Notes: generated by a model not told the origin, from the sequence alone. Numbered from the stretch's first letter, positions 25,450 to 35,388 are shown. The stretch is 39,850 nucleotides of DNA from Namhaeicola sp039714555 (GCA_039714555.1 JBDLJB010000025.1:1-39850), one strand, 5' to 3'. Program-made: numbers and translations.

Positions 25450-28400
25450 ATGAAAAGAATATTTTTTACACTATTTCTATTCACTTCACTTGTTCAATCA
25501 CAAAATATTGATGTTAATAAATTAAAAGGAATGAGTCCTCGTTCAGTTGGGCCGGCCGGAATGAGTGGTCGTATCACAGCAATAGATGTTGTAAATGAAC
25601 AACCTAATATAATTTATGTTGGAGCTGCTTCAGGTGGAGTTTGGAAATCGGAAAGTGAAGGGATTGATTGGGAACCAATTTTTGATAAAGAAAATTTACA
25701 AGCAATTGGTGCAATTACTATTCAGCAATCCAATCCGGATGTGATTTGGGTTGGAACCGGTGAAGGTAACCCCAGAAATAGTGTAAATGGCGGTTATGGC
25801 ATATATAAAAGCTTAGATGGAGGGAAGAACTGGAAATCAATGGGTTTGGAAAAAACACGCAATATTCATCGTATTATTATTGATAAAAATGATCCCAATA
25901 CAATTTTTGTTGCTGCAATAGGTTCTTCGTGGGGAGAACATCCCGAAAGAGGAATTTTTAAAAGTACAGATGGTGGTGAAACCTGGAAAAAAATATTGTT
26001 TGTAAATAATAAAACCGGTGCTGCTGATCTGGTTGTAGATACTAACAATCCTAATAAATTAATTGCCTCTATGTGGGAACACAGGAGAAAACCATATACT
26101 TTTAATTCTGGTGGTAAAGGTTCAGGTATATATATTACTTATGATTCAGGGAAAAACTGGAAAAAATTAACCGATAAAGAAGGTTTACCAAAAGGAAATT
26201 TAGGAAGAATTGGTTTGGCAATTTCAAAGAGTAACCCTAAAGTTATCTATGCTTTGATAGAAGCTAAAAAAAATGCTTTGTACAAATCAGAAGACGGTGG
26301 TTTTAAATGGAAAAAAATCAATGATAAATCAAGTGGTAGAGGTTCTGATGGCATTGGAAATCGTCCGTTTTATTATTCTGATATCTTTGTAGATCCTCAA
26401 AACGAAAATAGAATTTATTCTGTTTTTACCTATATAAATTACAGTATTGACGGGGGTAAAAGTTTTAAACAATTAATGCCTGCCTACAGATCTGACTCGG
26501 GTGTTCATCCTGATCATCATGCATGGTGGATTCATCCTGAAAACCCAGCATTTATGATTGATGGAAATGATGGTGGTTTAAATATTACTTATGATAAAGG
26601 AAAAACCTGGCGATTTGTAGAAAACCTTCCTGTGGGTCAATTTTATCATATCAATGTTGACAATGAATTTCCTTATAATTTATATGGCGGAATGCAAGAT
26701 AATGGCTCATGGGGCGGACCTGCTTATGTATTAAAATCGCAAGGAATAAGAAACTCTTATTGGCAAGAATTAATGTTTGGCGACGGTTTTGATGTGGTTC
26801 CTGACCCTAAAGATTCTCGCTATGGTTATGCCATGTCACAACAAGGATATGTTGGCAGATATGATAGAGAAACCGGTTTGACAAAAAACATCAGACCTAC
26901 ACATCCTGATCCTGATGTTAAATTACGTTTTAATTGGAATTCTGCTATAGCAATAGACCCTTTTGATAGTAATACCATTTATTTTGGATCTCAGTTTGTT
27001 CACAAATCAACAAATCAAGGTTTTGAATGGGATATTATTTCTTCTGATCTAACTACCAATGATCCTGAAAAACAAAAACAATACGAAAGTGGTGGTTTAA
27101 CAATGGATGCTACCGGTGCCGAAAATTATTGCACTATTTTGGCTATTAGCCCAAGTACTTTAGAAAAAAATCTGCTTTGGGTTGGTACCGATGATGGGAA
27201 AATTCAAATCACAAAAGATGGTGGAAAAAATTGGAAAAACGTAACACCCGTTAATTCGAATTTTCCAAAAAATGGATGGGTAGCTCAAATTAAACCCTCT
27301 ACATTTAATGCCGGTGAAGCTTATATAATAGTAAATAATTACCGAAATTTTGATTTTAAACCATATTTGTTCCGAACCAAAAATTTCGGACAAACCTGGG
27401 AAAGTTTATTGAATAATGTAACTGAAACATTTGGATATACGCTATCTTTTGTTCAGGATCCGATCAATAAAAAATTAATTTTCCTTGGAACTGAAAATGG
27501 TTTGTATTTTAGTATAGATGAAGGTACTAATTGGAATAAATGGACGGAAGATTATCCAAGTGTACCAACTATGGATATGGTGATCCATCCAACTGAGCAT
27601 GATCTAGACATTGCTACTTTTGGACGTTCATTTTATGTTTTTGACGATATAAGGCCCTTAAGGGAAATCGCTCAAAATGGTACAGATATATTGTTTAAAA
27701 CCTTAAAACTATTTACACCACCAACAGCGTATATAACCCATACACAACAGCCTAGCGGAACTCGTTTTGGTGGCAATGCAATTTATAATGGTGAAAACAA
27801 AAAAAGTGGTGCCATGATCAGTTATATAATCAATAAACCTGAAGTAAAAAAAGAGGCCAAGGATAAAAAAACTGATAAAAAAGATAAAGCCAAAGATTCG
27901 CTTTTTTTACGTGTTTATAATTCACAAAAGCAACTTATTCGTACAATTAAAAGTAAAACTCCTGAAGATAATGGGATAAATCGTATGTACTGGTATTTGG
28001 GTGAAAAAGGTGTAAAAAGACCTTCGCGTAAAACCAGTAAAAATAAGAATGAGCCACGCGGTGTTACTGTTTTACCAGGGAAATATAAATTGGTTTTACA
28101 ATATAAAGATCAAAAAGATTCAACAGAAATTACTGTTAAATACGACCCTAGAATTCCGCTTTCAAATGAAGTGTTAAAAAGTAAATACAATCTGCAAAAA
28201 CAAATTGAAAGTAAATTTGATTTGTCATACAGGGCTGTTGATCAGTTAAATACATCTAAAAAAATTGCAGCAAGTTATAAAAAGCAAGCTAAAGATATTG
28301 ATAAAAAACAATACGAGATATTTATCAAATCTAGTGATAGCATCATCAAACAGATTGATGGTTTGATTGATAATGTATTGGGCAAAGAAGATAAAAGGCA

Positions 28401-28644
28401 AGGAATCACAGCTTCTAAAACACCTTCTAATATTTCATATCTCAATATAGCAAATCGCTATGTTAGATCATTACAAAGTATGCCGGGGAAAACCGAAATG
28501 CAATTGATCAAGAATGCCAATGCTAAAGTTGATGCTTTTATTTTGGATATCAATAAATTCTATAAAACAGAATGGATAGCTTATAGAAAACAGGCAGAAA
28601 GTTTAAATCTATCTCCTTTTAAAGATTATAAAGAATTGGAGTAA
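25450..28644 (+). CDS. Exported VPS10/sortilin-like BNR-repeat protein with C-terminal helical domain
   Basis: The 1,064-residue protein has a short signal peptide (MKRIFFTLFLFTSLVQS) and then about ten Asp-box/BNR repeats of the S-x-D-G-G-x-x-W type (for example SLDGGKNWK, STDGGETWKK, TKDGGKNWKN), predicting two beta-propellers. Between repeats it has HPDHHAWWIHP followed by GNDGGLNITYD, a conserved segment shared with its paralogue at 32063-34840. A Lys-rich linker near residues 800-815 precedes a C-terminal, mostly helical domain (about 895-1055) absent from the paralogue. Such proteins are often auto-named glycosyl hydrolase, but no glycosidase active site is visible. Function is unknown. 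Confidence 0.88.
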   Translation: MKRIFFTLFLFTSLVQSQNIDVNKLKGMSPRSVGPAGMSGRITAIDVVNEQPNIIYVGAASGGVWKSESEGIDWEPIFDKENLQAIGAITIQQSNPDVIWVGTGEGNPRNSVNGGYGIYKSLDGGKNWKSMGLEKTRNIHRIIIDKNDPNTIFVAAIGSSWGEHPERGIFKSTDGGETWKKILFVNNKTGAADLVVDTNNPNKLIASMWEHRRKPYTFNSGGKGSGIYITYDSGKNWKKLTDKEGLPKGNLGRIGLAISKSNPKVIYALIEAKKNALYKSEDGGFKWKKINDKSSGRGSDGIGNRPFYYSDIFVDPQNENRIYSVFTYINYSIDGGKSFKQLMPAYRSDSGVHPDHHAWWIHPENPAFMIDGNDGGLNITYDKGKTWRFVENLPVGQFYHINVDNEFPYNLYGGMQDNGSWGGPAYVLKSQGIRNSYWQELMFGDGFDVVPDPKDSRYGYAMSQQGYVGRYDRETGLTKNIRPTHPDPDVKLRFNWNSAIAIDPFDSNTIYFGSQFVHKSTNQGFEWDIISSDLTTNDPEKQKQYESGGLTMDATGAENYCTILAISPSTLEKNLLWVGTDDGKIQITKDGGKNWKNVTPVNSNFPKNGWVAQIKPSTFNAGEAYIIVNNYRNFDFKPYLFRTKNFGQTWESLLNNVTETFGYTLSFVQDPINKKLIFLGTENGLYFSIDEGTNWNKWTEDYPSVPTMDMVIHPTEHDLDIATFGRSFYVFDDIRPLREIAQNGTDILFKTLKLFTPPTAYITHTQQPSGTRFGGNAIYNGENKKSGAMISYIINKPEVKKEAKDKKTDKKDKAKDSLFLRVYNSQKQLIRTIKSKTPEDNGINRMYWYLGEKGVKRPSRKTSKNKNEPRGVTVLPGKYKLVLQYKDQKDSTEITVKYDPRIPLSNEVLKSKYNLQKQIESKFDLSYRAVDQLNTSKKIAASYKKQAKDIDKKQYEIFIKSSDSIIKQIDGLIDNVLGKEDKRQGITASKTPSNISYLNIANRYVRSLQSMPGKTEMQLIKNANAKVDAFILDINKFYKTEWIAYRKQAESLNLSPFKDYKELE

Positions 28645-28819
28645 ATTTTTAATCAGGATATTTAATAATTGGTTATGAACTGAATTATCTAACTTTACTA
28701 GAAATAAGAAAAAAATGATGGAATGATTTTTGTTAATACAATTGACAGTTAATTTTGATAAAACAAAAATATTTAAGGATTCACGTTTGATAAAATCTAT
28801 ATAGATAATTGATGTTATT

Positions 28820-31267
28820 ATGAAAAAAAACATATATCAGTATTGGGTTTTAAATTTTTCCATTTTAATTCTATTTATTTTATTTTTTTCTTCCTTTTCT
28901 AATAGTAAGACTACAGCTTACACACAGGAAAAAATCTATATACATTTTGATAAACCAAACTACTATGCAGGTGAAGACATCTGGTTTAAGGTCTATTTGG
29001 TCAATGCTGCAACACATAGCTCAGAAACTATAAGCAAAGTAGTTTATGTTGATTTAATTAATCCTAAAAATGAAATTATTGAAACTAAAACTATTAAGAT
29101 TAATGAAGGTGGTGGAGAAAGTGATTTTAAGCTTTCAGCAGGCCTGGCAGGAGGTGAATATACAGTTAGAGCCTACACAAATTTTATGCGGAATTTTAAC
29201 CACTCTTATTTTTTTAGAAAAAAGGTTTATATCAAATCCCTAAGATCAGAAAATATAGAGGATAAAGATCTGGTATCAAAAAGTGCTGAGATAGTAAAAC
29301 CGGATATACAATTTTTTCCAGAAGGAGGTTATTTAGTTAATGGTTTTTTTAATCGTGTAGGGTTTAAAGCTCTTAGGATAGATGGAAAAGGAATTGATAT
29401 TGAAGGTACAATTATCGATAACTCAGGTAAAGAAGTTTTACAATTCAAAACTTCTAAATTCGGATTGGGCAAATTTGAATTTATTCCTGAAAAGAATAAA
29501 TTATACAAAGCCATTATTGTTTATAAAGGTGTAGAAATAACATATAAACTTCCTGTTGCCTTAGATAAGGGAGTAGTTATGAAGGTAATAGAACATTCTG
29601 ATGACTATAGAATTTACCTAAAATCTTCATTTGATAAGAGACTCAATAATTTCAATTTTATCGGCACACAAAGAAAAGGAGTTATTTTTAAGGCTAAATT
29701 AAATGGTAACAATGCTAAGGCATTGATTAAAGTGCCCAAAAATATTCTTGAGCAAGGGATAGTTCAATTTACACTATTCAACAATAATAATGAACCCATA
29801 AGTGAACGGATATCGTTTTTTGAAACTAACAAAGCAAATGTCAATATAAATATTACGCCTTCTAAACAAGAATATGGAACAAGAGAGTTGGTAGAATTAG
29901 AAATTTCTTTAGACACCATTATACAACAAAAATTACAAACCAATATGTCAATTGCGGTTATAGATATGTCAACTGTAGAAACAGACCCAAATGGTTTAGA
30001 TATAAAATCACAACTATTATTAAATTCTGAACTCAAAGGAACTATAGAACAACCGGGTTATTATTTGTATTCGGATGATTCCGAAAGAAAAAGGAATCTG
30101 GATTTATTAATGATGACTCAAGGATGGAGGCAATTTATAATTAATGACACATTAAATAACCAATCAAAACAAACCTTTTCTGCAGAAACCGATATTAGTT
30201 TAAGCGGAAGCATAAAAAGCTTTTACAATCATAATAAATCAGCTATAGCAGAAGTTTCACTTACCTATAACAATAGTAAAGAACTTGGATATGATAAGTT
30301 GATAACTAACAACAAAGGGCAGTTTATATTTAAGAACTTGAATTTTTTAGATACAACTTCGGTAATTATCCAAGCTAAAAAAATAATAAAAGATAAAAAA
30401 AGCAAAAATGTTAAAAATCCTAAAATGAATTTTCATATTGAAATAGATTCGTTTATAGCTCCTAAAGTTACTTTAAAACAAATACAGAACTCAACAGAAT
30501 TTTCAAAAGAGATGATCAATAAATCTTCAGAAAACACTGAGTATCTTGAATCAATATATCAATTGCAAAAGGGAACTGTTAAATTGGATGAAGTAGTCCT
30601 TAAAACTTCCATTTCAAATCGAGATAGCTTATACAATAAAAAAAGGATATTATATAAAGACCCTTCTCAAACTATAGATTTTGAGGATATATTTGTTAAT
30701 CCCAATGAAAACCCTCTTACCGCACTTGAAGGTAGAGTGCCTGGAGTATCTTGGAGAGGGGATGGTATTTATATGAGAGGTGCAAGTACGATGTTAGGTG
30801 ATAATAGAGCACTATTACTCTTAGATGGAATGCCTGTTGGTGGTCATGCTATTGAATCAATACCGATTTCTGATATTGCTTTTATTGATGTTTTAAAAGG
30901 TTATAAAGCAGCAATATATGGATCGAGAGCAGCTAATGGTGTAATAGCTGTTTATACGCATAACGGTTCTGAAAAATCAAGTACAAATAAAAATTATAAA
31001 AAAAAAGGTATTATAAATTTAGTACATCCTGGGTATAGCCATGCAAGAAAATTCTATGAACCAGTTTATAGAACTCAAAAAAAAGAAGATGATAAATTTG
31101 ATTATCGGTCAACAATGTATTGGAATCCTACAATTAAATTGAACGAGCAGGGTAAAGCTAGTATTTCTTTTTACACCGATGATGTAATATCACCTTACCG
31201 GGTTATACTGGAAGGAATAACACAAAATGGACAAATTATTAAAACTGAAATTTTTTTAAATAAGTGA
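28820..31267 (+). CDS. Exported MG2-domain protein with TonB-receptor plug domain but no barrel
   Basis: The 815-residue protein has a signal sequence (about 8-33). A macroglobulin MG2-like domain follows (IYIHFDKPNYYAGEDIWFKVYLV from about 39), then several beta-rich domains. A TonB-dependent-receptor plug domain sits late (about 640-720: NPLTALEGRVPGV, ALLLLDGMPVGG, IDVLKGYKAAIYGSRAANGVI). A closing beta domain has STMYWNPTIKLNEQGKASIS. No 22-strand barrel follows. This is a recurrent Bacteroidota architecture of unknown function, thought to be periplasmic or outer-membrane-associated. It sits between two paralogous BNR proteins, 175 bases after the first. Confidence 0.85.
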   Translation: MKKNIYQYWVLNFSILILFILFFSSFSNSKTTAYTQEKIYIHFDKPNYYAGEDIWFKVYLVNAATHSSETISKVVYVDLINPKNEIIETKTIKINEGGGESDFKLSAGLAGGEYTVRAYTNFMRNFNHSYFFRKKVYIKSLRSENIEDKDLVSKSAEIVKPDIQFFPEGGYLVNGFFNRVGFKALRIDGKGIDIEGTIIDNSGKEVLQFKTSKFGLGKFEFIPEKNKLYKAIIVYKGVEITYKLPVALDKGVVMKVIEHSDDYRIYLKSSFDKRLNNFNFIGTQRKGVIFKAKLNGNNAKALIKVPKNILEQGIVQFTLFNNNNEPISERISFFETNKANVNINITPSKQEYGTRELVELEISLDTIIQQKLQTNMSIAVIDMSTVETDPNGLDIKSQLLLNSELKGTIEQPGYYLYSDDSERKRNLDLLMMTQGWRQFIINDTLNNQSKQTFSAETDISLSGSIKSFYNHNKSAIAEVSLTYNNSKELGYDKLITNNKGQFIFKNLNFLDTTSVIIQAKKIIKDKKSKNVKNPKMNFHIEIDSFIAPKVTLKQIQNSTEFSKEMINKSSENTEYLESIYQLQKGTVKLDEVVLKTSISNRDSLYNKKRILYKDPSQTIDFEDIFVNPNENPLTALEGRVPGVSWRGDGIYMRGASTMLGDNRALLLLDGMPVGGHAIESIPISDIAFIDVLKGYKAAIYGSRAANGVIAVYTHNGSEKSSTNKNYKKKGIINLVHPGYSHARKFYEPVYRTQKKEDDKFDYRSTMYWNPTIKLNEQGKASISFYTDDVISPYRVILEGITQNGQIIKTEIFLNK

Positions 31268-31367
31268 TAATTGAGTATTGTTTTATTCATAAATGATTAA
31301 ATTTTAATGTATCAAGGAATTATCTCAAATGGAGGCTATAAAGAGAAAGCCCAATAAGCATAAAAAA

Positions 31368-31982
31368 TTACTCCGAATTTGAAAAAACCAAACACTTATT
31401 ATTTTCCCATTTTCCTTTTAATGAATCTATAGGAATTATTTTACCCTCACAAGTTAAAAAATTACCCAAAGAATCTTTTTTGAGGATTTTCATCTTGCCG
31501 GTTTTAATTTCATTGATTACAATAGTTATCAATTCATTTTTAGAAGCATTAGAATTTTTTATACTGAGTTGTGCTCCTATTTGATTATTGTACAAATCCA
31601 TATCCGAAGATGGTTTATCAGGCACAAAGCCATCTTCTTTATTGTTTTTCTTAAACGTTCGATAATTTCCTTTTTCGTGAGCTTTTCCAAGTTTTAAAGC
31701 AGCTTTATCACCTATTTGCCGACTTAAACCTGCCATCCAAAAGCTGTGCTTAAAAGCATCAGCTAAACCTCCGTTAATATCAGTATCCAATACTTTTACT
31801 TTAATAACCGAATCCGTTATTCGCAATGTTTCTTTAGAGATCTTAAAAGCTTTATTGGCTTTAAAAGGATGAAATATAACCCAGCATTTTTCAGGAGAGC
31901 TCAATTCAAAAAAACTTTTTACAGTTGTTTGAGAATTAGAATTAATACTTACAATCAAAAAAAAGATCCATGCTTTTTTCAT
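31368..31982 (-). CDS. Exported DUF6973-like protein
   Basis: The 204-residue protein has a short signal peptide (MKKAWIFFLIVSINSNS). Its core reads GGLADAFKHSFWMAGLSRQIG, then GKAHEKGN, then SDMDLYNNQIGAQLS. The pattern D-A-x-x-H-x-x-W, A-H-E, and D-x-x-N-N is that of the DUF6973 group, in which conserved His, Glu, Asp and Asn residues suggest a metal-dependent, phospholipase-like site. The assignment is from memory of the motif. It lies convergent to the MG2-plug gene and 80 bases downstream of the second BNR protein gene, on the same strand as the latter. Confidence 0.65.
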   Translation of the reverse strand: MKKAWIFFLIVSINSNSQTTVKSFFELSSPEKCWVIFHPFKANKAFKISKETLRITDSVIKVKVLDTDINGGLADAFKHSFWMAGLSRQIGDKAALKLGKAHEKGNYRTFKKNNKEDGFVPDKPSSDMDLYNNQIGAQLSIKNSNASKNELITIVINEIKTGKMKILKKDSLGNFLTCEGKIIPIDSLKGKWENNKCLVFSNSE

Positions 31983-32062
31983 AAGCTAGTTTAAAACATT
32001 TCACAAAGATTTTCACTGATTAAAAAAACAAATGGTAAATTAAAACCTTTGTGAAAATATTT

Positions 32063-34840
32063 TTATTTAATTTTAAACTCTTTTGAAACTCCTTCAATTT
32101 CAATTATATAATTACCTTTTGGTAAATAATACTTGCCATTCTTTCTTTTATCAATAATTGTATCCTTATGCTTTTTTTGAAAAGATTTTAATCCATTATC
32201 AGAAAAACTCAAATCGTATTTTTCAAAATTATAGCCTTTCTCTGCATCTACTTTCAAAGAATTTAAAACAAGTCCATCCTTATTTTTGATATAAATTGTT
32301 TTACTGCCTGATTTTGAAGTATAATAAGGAATTTCAAATTTTAATTCATTTGGTTCTGACCAACTGCTCCAAGAGTTACCCCAGTTTTTTGAATACCTGA
32401 CATCTTTTATGGTTAAAATCTCCAAAGTTTTATTTTTTACTTTTGAGTAATCCTGAATAGCATCAATTTTGGTCTTATAAATTGATCTTCCGTGTGTTCC
32501 TATAACCAGATCTTTAACTTCTTTTTGTATTACCAGGTCATGAACTGCAACTCTTGGAATAGAATTTTCTAAAATATTCCAATTCATTCCTTTATCAAAA
32601 CTAATATATACACCTTGATCGTTTCCTAAATACAAAATATTTTCATCAGCAGGATCTTCTTTAATTACATTTACAGGGTAATTTGGTAAATTATTACTAA
32701 TATTCTTCCAACTATTACCATAATCTTCTGAAACAAAAACATAGGGTTTAAAATCATCATTTCTATATCCATTAAGACTAATATAAACTCTTTCAATTTT
32801 ATGTTGCGAAGCTATTACACGAGATACCCAAAGATCTTGAGGGAGTTTTGTTGAAATATTTGTCCAGTTTCCTCCGCTATTTTTACTGATATGAACCATA
32901 CCATCATCACTACCCGCATACAGCAAACCAAATTGAAAAGGACTCTCGGAAATGGAGGTTAGCGTACCAAAAGGAACATTACCTTTTTTACCTCCTTTGG
33001 TAAGATCACCTGAAATTGCAACAAAATCTTCACCTCTTTTCATTGATCTGTGTAATTTATTACTTCCTAAATATAAAATATCCTGATTGTGAACCGATAA
33101 TAAAATAGGTGTTTGCCAATTAAATCTATAAGGGTTTTCACCTAAATCATGTTGTGGTTGAATACGTTTGCTTTTTTGGTTTTTGGTATTGATCCTAAAA
33201 TAATTTCCAAATTGAAAACCTGTATAAACGATACTATCATTTCTATTATCTATTTGTACATGCATTCCATCACCACCCATGATGCTTTTAAAAGGGTAAC
33301 TACCCGATTGATGCCATGATTTTGATTCACTATTATTATTCGGACCCATCCAAACACCATTATCCTGTAAACCTCCATAAACATTGTAAGGCTTGGCATT
33401 ATCAACATTAACAGTATAAAATTGGCCTACTTCAGGCTGGTTATTTTTAATCCAGTTTTTTCCATCATCATAAGTAATATTAACTCCTCCATCATTACCA
33501 TTAATTAGGTGGCCATTTAAATTTGGATTGATCCATAAAGCATGATGATCAGCATGAACATTTTCTTTACCTATGGATTTAAATGATTTACCGCCATCTT
33601 CAGAAGTCAATATAGGCACTCCATAAATATAGATCTTATCTTTATTTTTTGGATGAACATGAACCATTCCAAAGTAATATCCATAAGAATAATACAGGTC
33701 ATCAATATATTTTTCATGCGTTTTTTTCCATGTTTTACCTCCATTATCACTTCTATAGACCTGGGCACCAATTACCGGAGTATCAAAAAGATCTGAGTTT
33801 GCATTTTCTAAATATTTTGCCAGATCAGAAGGTTGAATTTCATTTTCATTAATCATCTTCTTCACGCTTTTAGCGGAATATTTTTTAGGAAAACGATTAC
33901 TTTTTAAATATTCATTTAATTTTTTATCATCTAATTTTGCAAATGAAGTTTTATCCATTTGTTTAAAATCTTCTTTCTTAAGTTTATCTTTATCCTCCTT
34001 TTTTTCTTTTTCTTTTTCTCTATGATTTTGGTTATCAACAATAGCATAAACCGTATTTTCATCAAAAGCAGCTACACCAATTCTACCAACTCCATTACCA
34101 ATTGGAAAACCGCTTTTATCATTCGTTAACTTTTGCCAGGTGTTACCACTATCTACACTTTTATAGATTCCTGAATTTTCTCCGCTTCCTTTAAAGTTCC
34201 ATGCTTTTCTTTCTCTTTCCCAGGCAGAAGCATACATAATATTGAAATTTCCGGGTACGATATCAACATCAATAATTCCTGTATCATTATTTATAAAGAG
34301 CGTTTTATTCCATGTTTTTCCACCATCAGTTGTTTTAAAAATTCCACGTTCAGCGTTAGGGGTATACAGGTGTCCTATAACACCAATTACAATCTCATCA
34401 GGATTATTTGGATTTATGATAATTCTACTAACATGATGTGAATCTTTCAAACCCATATTTCTCCATGTCTTACCTTTATCAATACTTTTTAAAATACCTA
34501 TACCTGCATAAGATGAACGAGATGAATTACTTTCACCGGTACCAACCCATATGGTTCCTTTTTTCCAATCAATTGCAATATCACCAATATTTTGAGTAGG
34601 CGAATTGTCCATTACAGGTGTGAAAGTTGTACCATTATTATTGGTATACCATAAGCCTCCGGAGGCGTAAGCAACATAAAATTCGGCAGGATTATTTGGG
34701 TTAACATCCAGATCAACTACACGTCCGCTCATGATTGACGGGCCAATTGAAGTAAATGCAATATTTTGTACTATAGATTCTTGTGCATAAATATTAGTAG
34801 CAACTAAGAAAACAAAAAGAAAATATGTAATTTTTTTCAT
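32063..34840 (-). CDS. Exported VPS10/sortilin-like BNR-repeat protein (paralogue of 25450-28644)
   Basis: The 925-residue protein starts at MKKITYFLFVFLVATNIYA, a clean signal peptide; an in-frame start 12 codons upstream would precede this and is not used. It shares with the 1,064-residue paralogue the opening SIGPSIMSGRV, about ten Asp-box/BNR repeats (SIDKGKTWRN, TTDGGKTWNK, SEDGGKSFKS and others), and the segment HADHHALWINP followed by GNDGGVNITYDDG. It differs by a Lys/Glu-rich insert of about 90 residues in the middle of the propeller region and by lacking the C-terminal helical domain; it ends in a short beta-rich tail. Function unknown; likely periplasmic or surface protein-protein interaction or assembly. 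Confidence 0.87.
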   Translation of the reverse strand: MKKITYFLFVFLVATNIYAQESIVQNIAFTSIGPSIMSGRVVDLDVNPNNPAEFYVAYASGGLWYTNNNGTTFTPVMDNSPTQNIGDIAIDWKKGTIWVGTGESNSSRSSYAGIGILKSIDKGKTWRNMGLKDSHHVSRIIINPNNPDEIVIGVIGHLYTPNAERGIFKTTDGGKTWNKTLFINNDTGIIDVDIVPGNFNIMYASAWERERKAWNFKGSGENSGIYKSVDSGNTWQKLTNDKSGFPIGNGVGRIGVAAFDENTVYAIVDNQNHREKEKEKKEDKDKLKKEDFKQMDKTSFAKLDDKKLNEYLKSNRFPKKYSAKSVKKMINENEIQPSDLAKYLENANSDLFDTPVIGAQVYRSDNGGKTWKKTHEKYIDDLYYSYGYYFGMVHVHPKNKDKIYIYGVPILTSEDGGKSFKSIGKENVHADHHALWINPNLNGHLINGNDGGVNITYDDGKNWIKNNQPEVGQFYTVNVDNAKPYNVYGGLQDNGVWMGPNNNSESKSWHQSGSYPFKSIMGGDGMHVQIDNRNDSIVYTGFQFGNYFRINTKNQKSKRIQPQHDLGENPYRFNWQTPILLSVHNQDILYLGSNKLHRSMKRGEDFVAISGDLTKGGKKGNVPFGTLTSISESPFQFGLLYAGSDDGMVHISKNSGGNWTNISTKLPQDLWVSRVIASQHKIERVYISLNGYRNDDFKPYVFVSEDYGNSWKNISNNLPNYPVNVIKEDPADENILYLGNDQGVYISFDKGMNWNILENSIPRVAVHDLVIQKEVKDLVIGTHGRSIYKTKIDAIQDYSKVKNKTLEILTIKDVRYSKNWGNSWSSWSEPNELKFEIPYYTSKSGSKTIYIKNKDGLVLNSLKVDAEKGYNFEKYDLSFSDNGLKSFQKKHKDTIIDKRKNGKYYLPKGNYIIEIEGVSKEFKIK

Positions 34841-34872
34841 TGTTAGGTCTTTAAATTTCAGCATAAATATAA

Positions 34873-34909
34873 ACAAAAAAACTCGTATAGATTTAAACCT
34901 ATACGAGTT
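34873..34909 (-). terminator. Rho-independent terminator of the rubrerythrin-like gene
   Basis: On the minus strand a perfect 11-base stem (AACTCGTATAG / CTATACGAGTT, arms 34899-34909 and 34880-34890) with an 8-base loop is followed directly by TTTTTTTG. It begins 24 bases after the stop codon at 34933. Confidence 0.88.
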
Positions 34910-34932
34910 AGTATTTTTTAAAAAATTATGAT

Positions 34933-35388
34933 TTAATTATCTACATAAATATAATCGTCGTATTCAATTTCAAAATTCATTTTATGATTGGCTTCCTCAC
35001 CAGCTAATTTTGTAAAAATAATTTTTAATTCCTTGGTTGGAGCCGTTTTTGCCAATCGTTTATAAAGTTTGTAGGCAGCTTTTTCTCTTTTCATTGCTAA
35101 TATCAAAGCATCCTGATAAGTCATTTTACCTTTGGTTTTTGACTTAACCAAATAATCACTTATTTTCATGTCGATGATATCCTCTTTTCTGGCTTCAAAT
35201 TTCCCTTCTTTTTTAATTTTTTTCAGGCGGGCCTCATGACCTCTTTCTTCTTTTGAAAATTTTTCAAAAGTTTCTTTCATCGATTTGGTTTTAGCCTGTC
35301 CGGAAAGATTCTCATAAAATTCAGCAGCTCGAATTTCATTTGTAATTGCGAAGTCTAATATTTCATCTATTGATTTAAAGTTCTCCAT
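34933..35388 (-). CDS. Rubrerythrin/ferritin-like diiron protein
   Basis: This 151-residue protein is a four-helix bundle with the ferritin-like diiron ligand set: Glu18, Glu48-x-x-His51, Glu102 and Glu132-x-x-His135. It lacks the C-terminal rubredoxin domain of true rubrerythrin (no Cys-x-x-Cys). It is cytoplasmic (no signal). Proteins of this erythrin-like type are linked to peroxide or oxygen defence or iron handling. It has its own terminator downstream and sits 77 bases after the stop of the M20 peptidase gene on the same strand, so it is probably transcribed separately. Confidence 0.88.
   Translation of the reverse strand: MENFKSIDEILDFAITNEIRAAEFYENLSGQAKTKSMKETFEKFSKEERGHEARLKKIKKEGKFEARKEDIIDMKISDYLVKSKTKGKMTYQDALILAMKREKAAYKLYKRLAKTAPTKELKIIFTKLAGEEANHKMNFEIEYDDYIYVDN

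Noticed and set aside
25450..28644. Glycoside hydrolase or sialidase annotation for the BNR proteins
   Set aside because: Asp boxes alone do not imply sialidase; no FRIP motif or catalytic Arg triad is evident, and the pattern is that of VPS10/sortilin-like propellers.
31999..32056. Inverted repeat TTTCACAAAG / CTTTGTGAAA downstream of the second BNR gene
   Set aside because: The 10-base arms are exact, but the 38-base loop and weak T tract make it a poor terminator; possibly chance in AT-rich DNA.
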